Assembly: GCA_031308135.1 (NCBI GenBank)
Contig: JAHLJT010003656.1
Location: 69,458,984-69,522,983, forward strand
Reading direction: 5' to 3'
Length of the DNA: 64,000 bases
Origin: Acheta domesticus
Taxonomy: Eukaryota > Arthropoda > Insecta > Orthoptera > Gryllidae
The first letter of the stretch is position 1, and each line of letters opens with the position of its first letter. Positions 21,966-32,403 of this stretch are shown in pieces. Both the position numbers and the translations under genes were made by a program. Under the pieces are notes generated by a model that was given only the letters and a program-made list of their open reading frames with translations, made no database searches and was not told where the DNA came from.

Positions 21966-23304
21966 TTTTTGAAAATACAAAGAGTTCGCTGAAATGACAC
22001 TAGCACCATATTTTTACCACCCTTTGTTACATACGAGGATAACAATAAATAACTAACTCAACTAGCACTTTGCACCAGTTTTCTTAAATTATTTTACATG
22101 GCAGGTTGGGAGTTTTTGTTAAAAGAAGACAAGAATAATATAAGTTAGGTATATTACTTACAACTTGATTGAATGTAGCAAGTTTTGCTGGAGCCTCGGC
22201 AGTTAAAAAAAATCTGCAAAACATTGAACCAAACTGAGAAAACCAAATATTTGAGATCATCATTAGTAGAGCCCGGGAGTTTGGCAAAATGCCTGTTTGT
22301 TATTGTTACTATTTCATGACTTTTGACAATAGGAATCACTTAATCGCGCTTCTGGAGTTTTTTTAGTAGATATTCATTTTGGAATTTTTGCCAATTTTTA
22401 CTTCTGATGCCTTTTTGCCATTTGTCCTATTTTTGCCTTTTCAGCCTTTTTCTGCCTTTTCGTACTTCCTTTCCTTTGCCTTTTTTCTCCTGGCACAGAT
22501 CTCAATCAAGCTGAATATATTCCTGTAGGCCTGAACTACATGAACGCACGGTCGTATTTTATCTTTTTGTGAAAGAAGAGGCTGTGCTAAAAATCTAAAT
22601 GAAAAAGAAAATTGATTTTAGACAAGATTTTTAATTTTTTCATTGATGCCGACAGATTTTGTTCCTTCCGACCGGAAGATAACTCCCTGAGTATGATTCA
22701 CCGTTTTAAATACTGGGGATTAGAGGTGCGAAGAACAAAAAATATAATTCCGCTTCCATGATGATATTTCTAGATTAAATAGGAAGTCCACTATTTTATT
22801 TCGAAGAGAGTGCTTCATGAATAAAACAAATTCCTAGCCAAAATACCGTTGGACATGTGGAACCGAGATTACCAGGAAAAGATTGTTTCCTTATACATTA
22901 AGTCCTAATGCAATTGAAATTAATAAAAATGTGAATAATTTTAATTATGAATTTTTTACATTTAATTATGACTTTTTAAATGTCATTTCTCATTGTTTAT
23001 TTTGCCCTTTTTCACCGCTACATTAGCCACAACAAATGCCTCTTTTCATGCATATTTTAATAAAAATAAATTCCTTTTTGCCTGCCTATTTTAGGTAAAA
23101 TAATAGCATCAACTTACAGGTTCTAACCGTCAGCATTTCCATTCCATCGTTCCCAAAAACAAGCCTCCTCTACTAAAATATCTGCTCAGTCGTTTTAGAA
23201 TTAACCCATTAACTGCCATGGTCCCAAATTGGGGACCCCAGACCTACGAATTTTATTTCTTCAATAGATGGAAACATCCTAAACGATCCACAAGCACTTT
23301 CTTA
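21966..23304. other. Unannotated AT-rich DNA
   Basis: No gene or terminal repeats. It includes TTTTTGCC-rich stretches at 22,400-22,490 and 23,080. Confidence 0.35.
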
Positions 23305-23365
23305 CTTTCTCGCCTTACGAATACTTCGTAAGAAGAGAAAGTTATGTAATCGTGCGGCGGCTAAT
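23305..23365 (+). mobile_element. Family X, 5' end only (fragment 6)
   Basis: CTTTCTCGCCTTACGAATAC followed by TTCGTAAGAAGAGAAAG forms a palindrome, then GTTATGTAATCGTGCG. The same terminus opens X fragment 3 at 39,370. Similarity stops after about 60 bases. Confidence 0.55.
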
Positions 23366-24002
23366 TTTTTTTATTCCAGAATGCCACGATGTCGATTTAG
23401 CCGTGATCGCTAAAAATGTACACTCCTAGCCAGGGTATACAAGTGACTTGCGTCGATTTGAATCTTCATCTAAAACCGTGCTTAGCTGTTATATGCCTGT
23501 GGTTAAGTCGGAGGGAGATGCCGGTTACAAACGAGCAAAAAATTAATTTTTGTCTTGAAATAGCCCGAAAGCATGACAGTATTAACATGTATGACAGTAT
23601 TAAACCAAATTATTAATTGTATTTTACCGTGTTTTTCTACAAATAGTGTCAATCCATTCATCTTAGTGAGAGGAATCGAATGAGCAATTGATAACCTCTG
23701 CAGGTTATCAGAGTACTTTGAGAAATCTTAAACTCCCACAAATACGTTCTTTAAAGAATTTCCTTAAAATGTTCTGGACGAATCCGGGGTAAAACGATCA
23801 GTTCCCTCTCCCCTTCGCCCAGCAGTTCCAGACGCGCCGAATGACCTCACTTGCTCCGAATGGTGAGCCAAATGCGATCTAACCGTGAGTATGAGAGGGA
23901 CACACGAACGGAGACAGGCACACACAGGATAGCCGATTACTCTAAAAAAGATTAAGAGAAGAAAATGTTTTTTCTAAATATTAGCGATCACTATGATTCC
24001 CT
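23366..24002. other. Unannotated DNA
   Basis: No recognisable feature. A 20-base palindrome GATAACCTCTGCAGGTTATC lies near 23,690. Confidence 0.35.
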
Positions 24003-24243
24003 TGATTGGTTGTTTTTTTCGTGCTTCCGGGCGCGTCAATTGATAGGCCATTAGCCCCGTAAGTTTAGTGCATGTTTTTGGCACGGGATGTGACTGTGTT
24101 CTTCCCCCGCGAGATCCGGCACTTACCTACACGTCGACTTGCTGGAGGTTTCTTATCCAGGCATCTCCCACCAGCGGCTCACCATCTCAGCTGGAAGAAA
24201 CTAATCTCCCGACTGGTCTCGCAAAATAAGTGGTAGTGAAATT

Positions 24244-24282
<39 letters not shown>

Positions 24283-24575
24283 GTGTGCGTGTGTGTGCGT
24301 GTGTAAGGGGTGAAGATAGGACATGGAAGAGGAAGAAAAAATCGCGCGCCATCCCTGGCTCGATTGTTAGGATATTGTTCCGGCATTCACCCGGTGCCGA
24401 TCGGTGGAAACACAAAAAACGATCAGAGCAGCCAAACTCTAGAATTCACGTCCAGATAGCCGCTGAATTTGTCCTAGCTAGTGTCGAAAATCCTGCCACT
24501 GTCGGCACTGGAACCCCAGGACATGCATATCACTGACTCTGCCATGATATCAATTGCTGCTCCGAATCACCTCAC
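24003..24575 (-). mobile_element. SINE-A copy 6 (minus strand) with (GT)n expansion
   Basis: SINE-A blocks in reverse complement run from the tail end (TGATTGGTTG, GGGCGCGTCAATTG) to the tRNA-like end (GGAACCCCAGG). The ACACAC stretch present in all copies has expanded to a GT array at 24,246-24,305. Confidence 0.82.
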
Positions 24576-24580
24576 CCGGT

Positions 24581-24852
24581 CAGGGGCGGATCCAGCCGAT
24601 CGTTTTGGGGGGGGACATCGTAGATTTTTGTTAAATAATAAACAATTTTTATTATATTATTTATGCACTTTAGATATGATACTATACAATATTATTGTTT
24701 AAATAATTACATAATTCAAACAAATAAATATTTAAATCAATTTTGCTAAATAAAGGAAGTTAAATGAAAGCTCTAGTTCTTTTTGGGGGGGGCGCATGCC
24801 CCCCCTACTGCATCCACAAGTGCACCCTGAGCGATCCTCTTGGATCCGCCTG
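24581..24852. mobile_element. hAT-like MITE (272 bases)
   Basis: The left terminus is CAGGGGCGGATCCAG and the right is TGGATCCGCCTG, with G-run/C-run subterminal sequence (GGGGGGGG near both ends). CAGGGGCGGATC termini are typical of a widespread hAT-type group (from memory). No matching 8-base duplication is visible, so the assignment is tentative. Confidence 0.5.
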
Positions 24853-25110
24853 TATTTGGAGGTGATTCCGAGGAGCCCCCCTCCCGCACACACACACACA
24901 CACAAACAGACACACGTGCGTGCAGTGCGCAGTGTTCCAACATCACGCTCGTGCTTGCCATTGTGCAGGCGCGCATCTGCCCGGTGCGGCGCACACGTTC
25001 ACTCCCACGTCCGTCGCACGCGCGTGCCCCAGGCGCACGCTTCGCACACACGTTCTCGTGCCAGACGAGCCGAGTTTTTGACGGTTTTTGGTCATGAGAT
25101 TTCTCCGAAG
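24853..25110. repeat. (CA)n and CpG-rich segment
   Basis: A CA array at 24,886-24,905 is followed by GC-rich sequence with many CGCAC and CGTGC motifs. Open frames on both strands are compositional. Confidence 0.45.
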
Positions 25111-25295
25111 TGTCGTGTCGGTGTCCCGCAAAATTGATTTTTTATGATCCAGACATTGCTACTTGCAGAGAGAGAATTGTACTCAGCCATTTATTACGAC
25201 AATATGGTCAATGAATAAAGTGAACAGGGGTCAATAATATAGACAGTGGACAATTCGCTTTGAATAAACGCTTTCTAGGACTAGATCACCTGAAA

Positions 25296-25379
25296 GTGAT
25301 TACAATTTTGAGCCACCCCACTATTTAAGTGGGAGGCCTTGCCCAACATTGGGATAAATGGCCTTCTTCTTCTTCTTCT

Positions 25380-25406
<27 letters not shown>
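25296..25406 (+). mobile_element. LINE 3' end with (TTC)n tail
   Basis: GGCCTTGCCCAACATTGGGA, then TAAATGGCC and TTC repeats, matches the form of insect LINE 3' ends such as GCCCAGCAGTGGGA...GGC followed by a short tandem tail (RTE-like, from memory). Only the 3' tip is recognisable. SINE-A7 is inserted into the TTC tail, which resumes at 25,975. Confidence 0.45.
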
Positions 25407-25410
<4 letters not shown>

Positions 25411-25968
25411 ACCGGGAGAGATGGCTCAGTGCATCCACCTGATTTCACTGCAGTCCCTCTGACCGGGAGGTCCTAGGTTCGAGTCCCGACGGCTGACAGG
25501 TTTTCGACACTAGATTGTCAGCTAGGCCGAATTCAGTCGCTGTCTGGAGGAGAATTCTAGCGGCCGGCTGCTCTGATCGGTAGTTTTCCGTGGTTTCTCC
25601 GATCAACACCAGGCGAATGCCGGAGCAGTACCCTAACAAACGGGCCACGGACCGCGCGCGATCTTTCCTTCCTCTTCCTTGTCCTATCCTCTCCTCTTAC
25701 ACACACACTTACACTAACATGCACTATACTACCGCACATGCCGGGAGACTGGTCGGGAGCTTACAGCTTGTCCTGGCTGGGGCGGTGCCCCGCTGGTGGG
25801 AGATACATGTTGGGTGGAAATTCCCCTAGTCGACGGTAGGTCGACGCCAGATCTCGCCATCCAGCGGGGAAAAAGTTCATCGCCTCCTCCCGACGAAAAA
25901 CACGCACTACACTGACGGGACTAATTACCAAAGTATTGACGCGCCCGGAAACACGAACCAATCAATCA
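25411..25968 (+). mobile_element. SINE-A copy 7, best-preserved copy
   Basis: Full length, with intact internal Pol III promoter boxes, the central GCGAATGCCGGAGCAGTACC and ACCGCGCGCGATC blocks, GGGGCGGTGCCCCGCTGG, CGGTAGGTCGACGCC, and an AATCAATCAAT tail. It is flanked on both sides by CTT/TTC microsatellite. SINEs of this type encode no protein and rely on a LINE reverse transcriptase, likely recognising the 3' tail (inference). Confidence 0.9.
25422..25487 (+). promoter_or_regulatory. Pol III A and B boxes of SINE-A7
   Basis: A-box-like TGGCTCAGTGCATC lies at 25,422-25,435 and B box GGTTCGAGTCCC at 25,476-25,487. The start-to-start spacing of 54 bases is longer than in an ordinary tRNA (about 44) and nearer to tRNAs with a long variable arm. 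The head probably derives from a tRNA; the parent is not determined. Confidence 0.65.
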
Positions 25969-25974
25969 ATTCGT

Positions 25975-26479
25975 CTTTTTCTTCTTCTTCTTCTTTATTA
26001 CAGGGTGACCAAAGAACCTGTAATTCTTTAAAATTGGGAATTTGATTTGAAAACCGAGATTTTTCGTAATTTTCAGATTTATCCCCAACATTTAGCACAA
26101 ATTCACATACGGCATCGTGTTTAGTAAGGTGTTTGATTCAAATCAGTTCATGATAATTGCGAGTGAAAATCGAAATATGTATGAGAAGTGTCACATGTAT
26201 GCTTGAGGACTGCATAGTCCTTGACTCGCGCATCACCCGACTTCGAACACTATCGCGTGTGTAGGTGCAACGAGTATCCTGAGTGTGTGAAAATTCCATT
26301 GCAATCGCCGACCACAAGATGAAAATGTCTTGTAGTACAAAAGCTTAAAGCTGTTCGCTGCTGCGTGGGCGTTAGAGGCTTATTGCTCTTTCAAGGGTAT
26401 TCCAGAAGCGCTTCTTTTTCTTCTAAAATCTTCAGGGAACTGCCTTCAACATTCTGCATCTGGTTACGAATTCAGTATC
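25975..26479. other. (TTC)n remnant and unannotated DNA
   Basis: TTCTTC repeats to about 26,000, then no recognisable feature up to the LINE remnant. Confidence 0.35.
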
Positions 26480-26800
26480 GTCCAGAAGTCATTTTCATTC
26501 GTCATCCCAAAGGCCAAAATGTGCCTTGTCGCTGCTGCCATGACATTCTGTCTTCCGCTGTCCTTTTCATCTCTGCGTAATTTTTGAAGTGTAGTTCGGT
26601 TTGAAGTTGTTCTAAAATTTTCATTCTACGTCTCCCTTTTTCTCTGTTTCCAAACATTGTACAGTCTAAAATTGTGGTTTAAGAAATGATTATTTCTAAA
26701 AATGTGTCCAAAGAATTTTGCTTTCCTGTTCTAAATGGTTTTTAGTAGAGATCTATTCTATTTCACGTTCTCTAAAATTACGTTATTTGAATTTTTTTAG
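26480..26800 (-). pseudogene. LINE reverse transcriptase C-terminal remnant
   Basis: The reverse complement, read across two frames, gives KFFGHIFRNN, then GNREKGRRRMK, then NYAEMKRTAEDRMSW. This matches in order the C-terminal tail of many insect LINE polyproteins (FGH-RN, GKR-GRRR, NYAEM-RTAEDR-W). A frameshift lies between the first two blocks and an in-frame stop precedes the first. The upstream catalytic RT motifs are missing; foldback F2 begins just beyond. Confidence 0.65.
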
Positions 26801-26816
26801 TCCAGGAATCCTTCAG

Positions 26817-27073
26817 TATACTGCGATTTTTCTAAGAGCGACCCTCAAGGCCACTCAAATCCCATCTTCGCGATGGAATATGTCACGGCATTTCGCGTCT
26901 TTCTCAGTCATTCCGCTAGATTTCGCACGATCTCGACCGTATGAAGCAGTGCTTGCGGTCATGCGACTTCTACCGGCAAGACCGAGAAAAGACGCGAAAT
27001 GCTGTGACATATTCCATCGCGAAGATGCGATTTGAGTGGCCTTGAGGGTCGCTCTTAGAAAAATCGCAGTATA
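26817..27073. mobile_element. Foldback element F2
   Basis: The arms (about 26,817-26,935 and 26,955-27,073) are inverted copies; the outer 80 bases match almost perfectly (TATACTGCGATTTTTCTAAG at each end). The inner parts share with F1 the segments CACGGCATTTCGCGTCTTTC and GAAGCAGTGCT. Flanking TATA on both sides is compatible with TA insertion. No protein is encoded. Confidence 0.82.
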
Positions 27074-28159
27074 GTTTTTGCCACAACCACATCTCACAAT
27101 CTTCTAAACGGAAAAGTCATAAAAGCTATTTTTTGTGCGTAGAAATTGCATGTTATTGACTAATGTTTATGTAAAACTAATACGCAAAAGTTAAGCATAA
27201 AAATTATCTCCCTTGTTTACATTTCGTCACTCGCGCGACCATTTGTAGCCCTAGGAGGCCTACAAGTGTGCTGGACTCCCTCCAGCGCTCCCATTATGTG
27301 CATAGTTTTTTTTCTTTCTTACAATCGTTGATACACTTTTCTTATTTATCTACACTTAAATTTTAATTTAATACACTATGAAAAGAAACGTATAATTGTA
27401 AACAATGTTTGAAGTCTTTATTTATATCCGCGCGCGTTTTCTTGAGCCCTCATTTCGCTAGATGCGAGGGTTGAGTGAATTGACTATGTTGACGACAGGA
27501 CTCTAACATCAAATATGTAGCTCGTTTTTCGATGCAGAATTTTTTTTATTGAACAAGAGTGAACATTTCTGGTTATCAGATTTTGTTAACAATATTCGTT
27601 GGTATCACTTATTCATAATTCAACTAATGTTAGTAAAGAAGTGAGGGTAAGTATTCCAGGGCTCAAGGAAACGTGCGCGTACACTGTGCATGCGCCACTT
27701 TAACAGTAAAAGAATAAAATAACTAAGTCAATGAAATACAGTGCACGCATTTGATACACTCTAATCTCACAAGAGTTTAACTAGGTAGGATGTAGAGGTC
27801 GGTCAAAATTTAAGAAATATTTTGATAATATTAAGCGAAACGATGTTGGTGAAACGAAAATATGTTAAACGTATTTTTATTGAGCATATGAAATATCAAT
27901 TAAGAGTTTTTCTCGTTTGTTATTCTCACATGTTACTAAGTTAATGCTTGCAGTGAACAAAGGGAAAAACTGATCAACCGGTCATTGTCTTCATATTCAT
28001 TGTATTCATTAGAGATCACAGTTAGATCCTATATCTGTAGATTCATTAAATCATTGGTTACACTCTTATTTTGATATTATCCCAGACTTGTCGAAAAGTT
28101 CGAAAACATTTAAACATTTTAACATTTTCAAAGTATAACGTAACTAAAACGAATGATTA
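27074..28159. other. Unannotated AT-rich DNA
   Basis: No gene, terminal repeat or array recognised. Confidence 0.35.
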
Positions 28160-28500
28160 AATGTCATCTATCCAAATCTCTGTTTTGAAAAAAATCCGGA
28201 AATCTCGTGACAGAAAAGATAAAACTGACGTTCTGGTCCACAGTCTTCCCAATCTTCTTAACATTTCGTCTCACCACCGTGTTCTCCGTATTCAGATGTT
28301 TCTCCTGCCAGTCCTTGGGTCCAATATTGTAATTTTGTTGGTCCATTTTTTTTGTATTCATTCTCATTGCATATCTTGCCCATTTCCATTTGAGACGTAA
28401 GAATTGACCTACGTCGTTTTGACCTATTTTTAGTTTCCCGTACACGCACGTATATACGGAGTAATAAATGTAATACAGGGAAAGTTATGTAATGCTGCGA
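28160..28500 (-). pseudogene. Second LINE polyprotein C-terminal remnant
   Basis: The minus-strand frame at 28,164-28,445 contains LKWKWARYAMRMN and VRRNVKKIGKTV. Many arthropod LINE proteins (endonuclease-reverse transcriptase type) have LKW-WAGHVARM followed by a WRPR-GKR-GRP-RRW-DDI segment. The expected glycine/arginine-rich block is split between this frame and the overlapping one at 28,258-28,503, so a frameshift is present. Catalytic motifs are missing. Family X copy 2 abuts on the high side. Confidence 0.55.
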
Positions 28501-29935
28501 CAAATCGAATTCGAGATTTCAACGGAAATACACGTTTTGAGGGCCCCAAGTACCGAAAAATTTGTTATTTTCAAAACGTCCGTCCGTCCGTCTTTCCGGT
28601 AGTCTGTGAACAACTTTAGCGCCTAAACCGTAAGTACGATTTCTCCAAAATTAATATTACTCTGTCGATCTCGTTCCACTCGAGGCGCCGCGATTTTGAA
28701 ATACATTCTTCAAAATTTAAGGTTACTTTACATGGCGTCCCCCCGGACATTTTCAAAATTTTCTCAAAAACGGCTTCAAATTTTTTCTTTAAATTTTTTG
28801 TAAGAATTGAGTAAAATAAATTATTAAGATGGCATAGTTCCGATTTTCATGGTCAACTCTGAATTTTTGAAAATTGCATAAGTTTGAAATCTTTTCGGCG
28901 TCTTCCTAGAACTATAAAATTGAAGATGGATATTTTTCCTCCCAATAAAATTTATTGCCCAAAGTGAGTTCTTTCATTAAAGTCATGCACATATTTTTGA
29001 AAATGATAGTTTTCGCGCAATTTTGCATGCAATATGCAATTAAAAAAATATAAAAACAAGATTTTCCCAAAAATGGCTCCAAATTTGTTTGTAAACGTTT
29101 GTTAGAGATAGTACTAAATGTATGAGGTGTCGTAAACGCCATATTGCTCTATTCTTTTGGTTTTTCAAAATTGCAAAAATGTAATTTTTTGACTTGCCTC
29201 TCGCGTCGTTAATATTTACATTAGCGGCGATTTGTTCGCATTATTATATTTACGAGTACTTCTGCTTTAAATAATGTCACACAAAGTTTCTCGAGAATTC
29301 AACCATTTTCTGTGAAAACTAGCTTAAAATTCCGCATTTTCAGAAACGCTCAAACTCCATTTTCTTATAAATGGCTCCAAATTGTTTCTTCAAACTTTTC
29401 GAACGGATATTGCTAATTACGGTATTTAATATGACGTGAAGTTCAATTTTAACAAAAGTTCAATTGGGGTATTTTTTGTTTTTGCAAAAATTCCACTAAT
29501 GTATTTTTTTGATAGATTTCTCACACCTGTAATATGCACATTACCGGCAATTTATAAACACTATTGTATTTGTGAGTTGATGCGCTCCAAATCACTTCAA
29601 AAGAAGTTTTCCGAAAACTCAAACATTTTCTGTGAAAAAGAGCTTCAGATTTTTAGTAGCGCGTAAACACCATTTTCATAAAATCGGCTCCAAATTTGTG
29701 AAAGAAAATTGCCGTTTAGAACGAGGTTTCACTGTCCTTTAATATTCTAAAATTAATATTTCCGTTCTACCATTGGGAAACAGAAAAATTAAGAAAATGT
29801 CAAAAAATATACTTTGAGCGGCGATAGACGGCAGCTGGCGTGTGGCATTTTCGAATAGCTAGCCTAGATCCAAGGAAATAGAAAACTAATACGGGAAAGT
29901 CTGTGCCATTCGATAGCACCACTAGTTAGTTTTTG
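28445..29935 (+). mobile_element. Family X, copy 2 (about 1.5 kb, with 3' end)
   Basis: It starts near GGGAAAGTTATGTAATGCTGCGAC and passes the CGTC array (28,571), TAGCGCCTAAACC, CTGTCGATC, CCCCCGGACATTTTCAAAAT and repeated 'GGCTCCAAATTTG' blocks with alternating TGTGAAAA..GC motifs. It ends at GTGCCATTCGATAGCACCAC and CTAG (29,932-29,935) then T. X4 ends identically, after which flanks differ. No protein is encoded. The terminal GTGC/GCAC hairpin and CTAG|T end suggest a Helitron-like element (inference). Confidence 0.65.
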
Positions 29936-30049
29936 TAACGTGTGAATTTGGCAGAGAGGTAAAATGAGTTTACTTATGCAGTCGCTATGTGGCTGCCATT
30001 TTACCATTTGCGGAAGAAAGCATGATTCCGGGCCAAGGCGAAATCTAGA

Positions 30050-30545
30050 TTAATTGATTGATTGATGTCAGCATATCTGTGGTCATTAGTCTACGTCAAA
30101 TGCCACGAGTGTAGCCTGGAAATGGCAGTAGTCATACCCCTCTGAGGTCCCGTTTGTGAGTTCCGGCGTCAACATGCACGTCGGTTTGTGTGGTTACCCC
30201 ACCAGGTATCTCCTTCTCAGCGTGTAATTGTCTCGGCCAGATCAAACTATCAGCTCCTGTCCGGTCTTCTGTCGTATATGGTAGTGTAGTGTATGCGAGT
30301 GTATGTAAAAAAGATGGGATATAAAAAGACGAGATAGAGGACAGTTCGAAAGGGGTCCGTGTCTCGTTTGTTAGGGTACTGCTCAGGCATACGCCTGGAA
30401 TTTGTCATGGAAAGCACTAAAAACAAGCGATCTGAGCCGGCAGCTAGAATTCTCCTTCAGACAGCAGCTGAATTCGCTCTAGCCATTGTCTAGGGACTGC
30501 CTAAAATCCATCACTGTCGTGACTCGAACCTGGACAGCGGCAACG
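30050..30545 (-). mobile_element. SINE-A copy 8 (minus strand, diverged)
   Basis: It begins with the tail (TTAATTGATTGATTGATG) and carries reverse-complement SINE-A blocks (GTTAGGGTACTGCTC, AGCTAGAATTCTCCTTCAGA) to GACTCGAACCTGG at the B box. Central blocks are more diverged than in A4 or A7. Confidence 0.75.
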
Positions 30546-30579
30546 CTGGCTCTGAGAGAAGCTCAGTTGCTACGCAAAA

Positions 30580-30810
30580 TCTCGAAATACGTTCGCCCCG
30601 CCAATCGTTCCTCCCGCACCGCTCAACCAGTCGGTTGACGCATGCATTATGGAAGCAAATAAAAGATTTTACATATTCTCCCCTTAAGGTCGGCTGGCAG
30701 GCGGCTGCGCGTCGCGGGCCGAGGGCACCTGGAGGGTAGGAGGACATCGGCGCGGGGCCACTGTCGGCTGCCCTGCGCCGCGCCACAGTGTGCCATCGAC
30801 GCGCTCAGCG
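30580..30810. other. GC-rich island
   Basis: CpG-rich with GCGCGTCGCGGGCC-type runs; no motif in either strand. Confidence 0.4.
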
Positions 30811-30866
30811 AAACCTATGGATGGCAAGTTTATGACGATGCTGATATAGTACGTTATGAAACGACG

Positions 30867-30970
30867 ATGTAATGATGGGTATTAATACACGAGTGTGATA
30901 TTACGATAAGAGAGAGGAACGAGCGGATATCGTAAACTTCACACGAGTGTACTAATACCCATTACATCGT
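30867..30970. repeat. Long hairpin (about 33-base arms)
   Basis: CGATGTAATG.ATGGGTATTA ATACACGAGTGTGA on the left is inverted on the right as TCACACGAGTGTACTAATACCCATTACATCG, separated by about 35 bases that hold a smaller ATTACGATA/TATCGTAA pair. Style and size resemble the hairpin at 3,026-3,119, and both contain GTGATATTAC beside an arm. Confidence 0.7.
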
Positions 30971-31656
30971 GTTTCTTTCGGTATTTTTTCAACGACTTTT
31001 ATATGTTAAACTTTTACAATGAAGTGTTTCATGTCAGTTGATTCAGCCAAGGTCACCTAGCGGACAGCTACTTAAATCTACCCTCGCATGCTGCCGCAGG
31101 TAGCTGTTGTTACCTGTTCGCCTGCTAGGGAGTACTGCGATAGTCAAATAGGATCAAAGTAAAATTACGATCCACTTTATTTTAAATAATATACCACGAA
31201 AAATACTAACAATAAAATAAATTAAATCTATTGAGCATAATATAATATCAAGTACACTTTTAATGTACACAATCTAAGGAAACGTTCGCCAAAACAATTC
31301 CCAATGATTAATTAAGTATCAATACTTGGTTTGTAAACTACTCTGTGATTGGTCAAGAACCTGTATCATAAAGAAAACTGTATCGAAATGACTGTCATTA
31401 TGCAACTGGTTGCTGCCATCAAATGACAGAATTATACAATGGGAGTAGAAAAATAATTTTTATCTTATTTCAGTCTTTATATTATTATCATTATTTTACC
31501 ATTATTATTACTATAATCATTATTTTATTTGTTAGTTATATTACCTTATTATTATTATTATTATTATTATTAATATTATGTGTTTTTTGCATGTTTTTGT
31601 AATTAGCTGACACCAGGTTATATCCAATTGCAGTTTAAATTTATCTTTATCTTATC
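30971..31656. other. Unannotated AT-rich DNA with (TTA)n
   Basis: A TTATTATTA-type array lies at about 31,540-31,575. No gene. Confidence 0.4.
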
Positions 31657-32403
31657 AAAAAAATTGAGCCGTTGAGTGGTGTAAGTCAAATTTTGGAAGA
31701 TTTGATTTAGATGCAGTGTTAGATGGTTTGAATATTGTTCCATCACGTGCTAACATAGTGTGAGTCAAACTTCAATATTTCTTAGCTAGATACCACCACA
31801 ATGTAGAAGTATCCAAAACGTTGCTCGTACCGCTGCGTGCAATTGTGGTGTAAGTCACAGGTGGGACGAAATCACAGTTTTCAGGGGCTTGCAAGAAATA
31901 GCTTCTTGTTTATCTGCACCTATCACAGAAGAATCATCTCGAAAAAAACAACATTTAATCGCTTTTAGTGATACGTGCAAAGGTCAAAATTGCAACTTCA
32001 AAATTCCTCTCACTTGGTTGAAAATTGTGAGAAAGCCCTATTTTACCCTGTTTCTCCATCCCATTAATATTGACGTAACATCACATTACTACCTGACGTA
32101 AATTGAGCGAGCCAATTATTTGAATGTAAGTCATAGTTTTCAGAAGTGGTGCGTGTAACAGTGGTGAAAGTCAACAAAATAGTTATTTACTTAGTTAATA
32201 AGCAATGTTTCAATCCAAAATATCTGTATCAAGTTCACAGAATATATCCTTAACACGTTCATAACACTTTAGGTAATTTATTTCTAAGCATTATAGTTTT
32301 ACAGCATTTTTCGTTTACACGCAATTTTCCGGAAAACATGTTTTTTGACTTACACCTTTGTTGTCTTGTCCTTACACTTTTGTTGTCAACGGCTCAATTT
32401 TTT
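31657..32403. mobile_element. TIR transposon with GTGTAAGTCA subterminal repeats (747 bases)
   Basis: The left end AAAAAAATTGAGCCGTTGA and inverted right end AAAAAATTGAGCCGTTGACA match. Inside, GTGTAAGTCA or close variants recur in direct orientation (about 31,678, 31,760, 31,850, 32,125, 32,165) and inverted near the right end (TGACTTACACC at 32,346; CTTACACTTTTG at 32,371). Such arrays usually mark transposase-binding sites. No transposase is encoded; the superfamily is open. Confidence 0.7.

Noticed and set aside
23685..23712. 20-base palindrome GATAACCTCTGCAGGTTATC
   Set aside because: Too short and isolated to separate from chance in 64 kb.
25411..25500. tRNA gene suggested by A and B boxes
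   Set aside because: The same head begins many 550-base SINE copies; no acceptor-stem pairing was evident.
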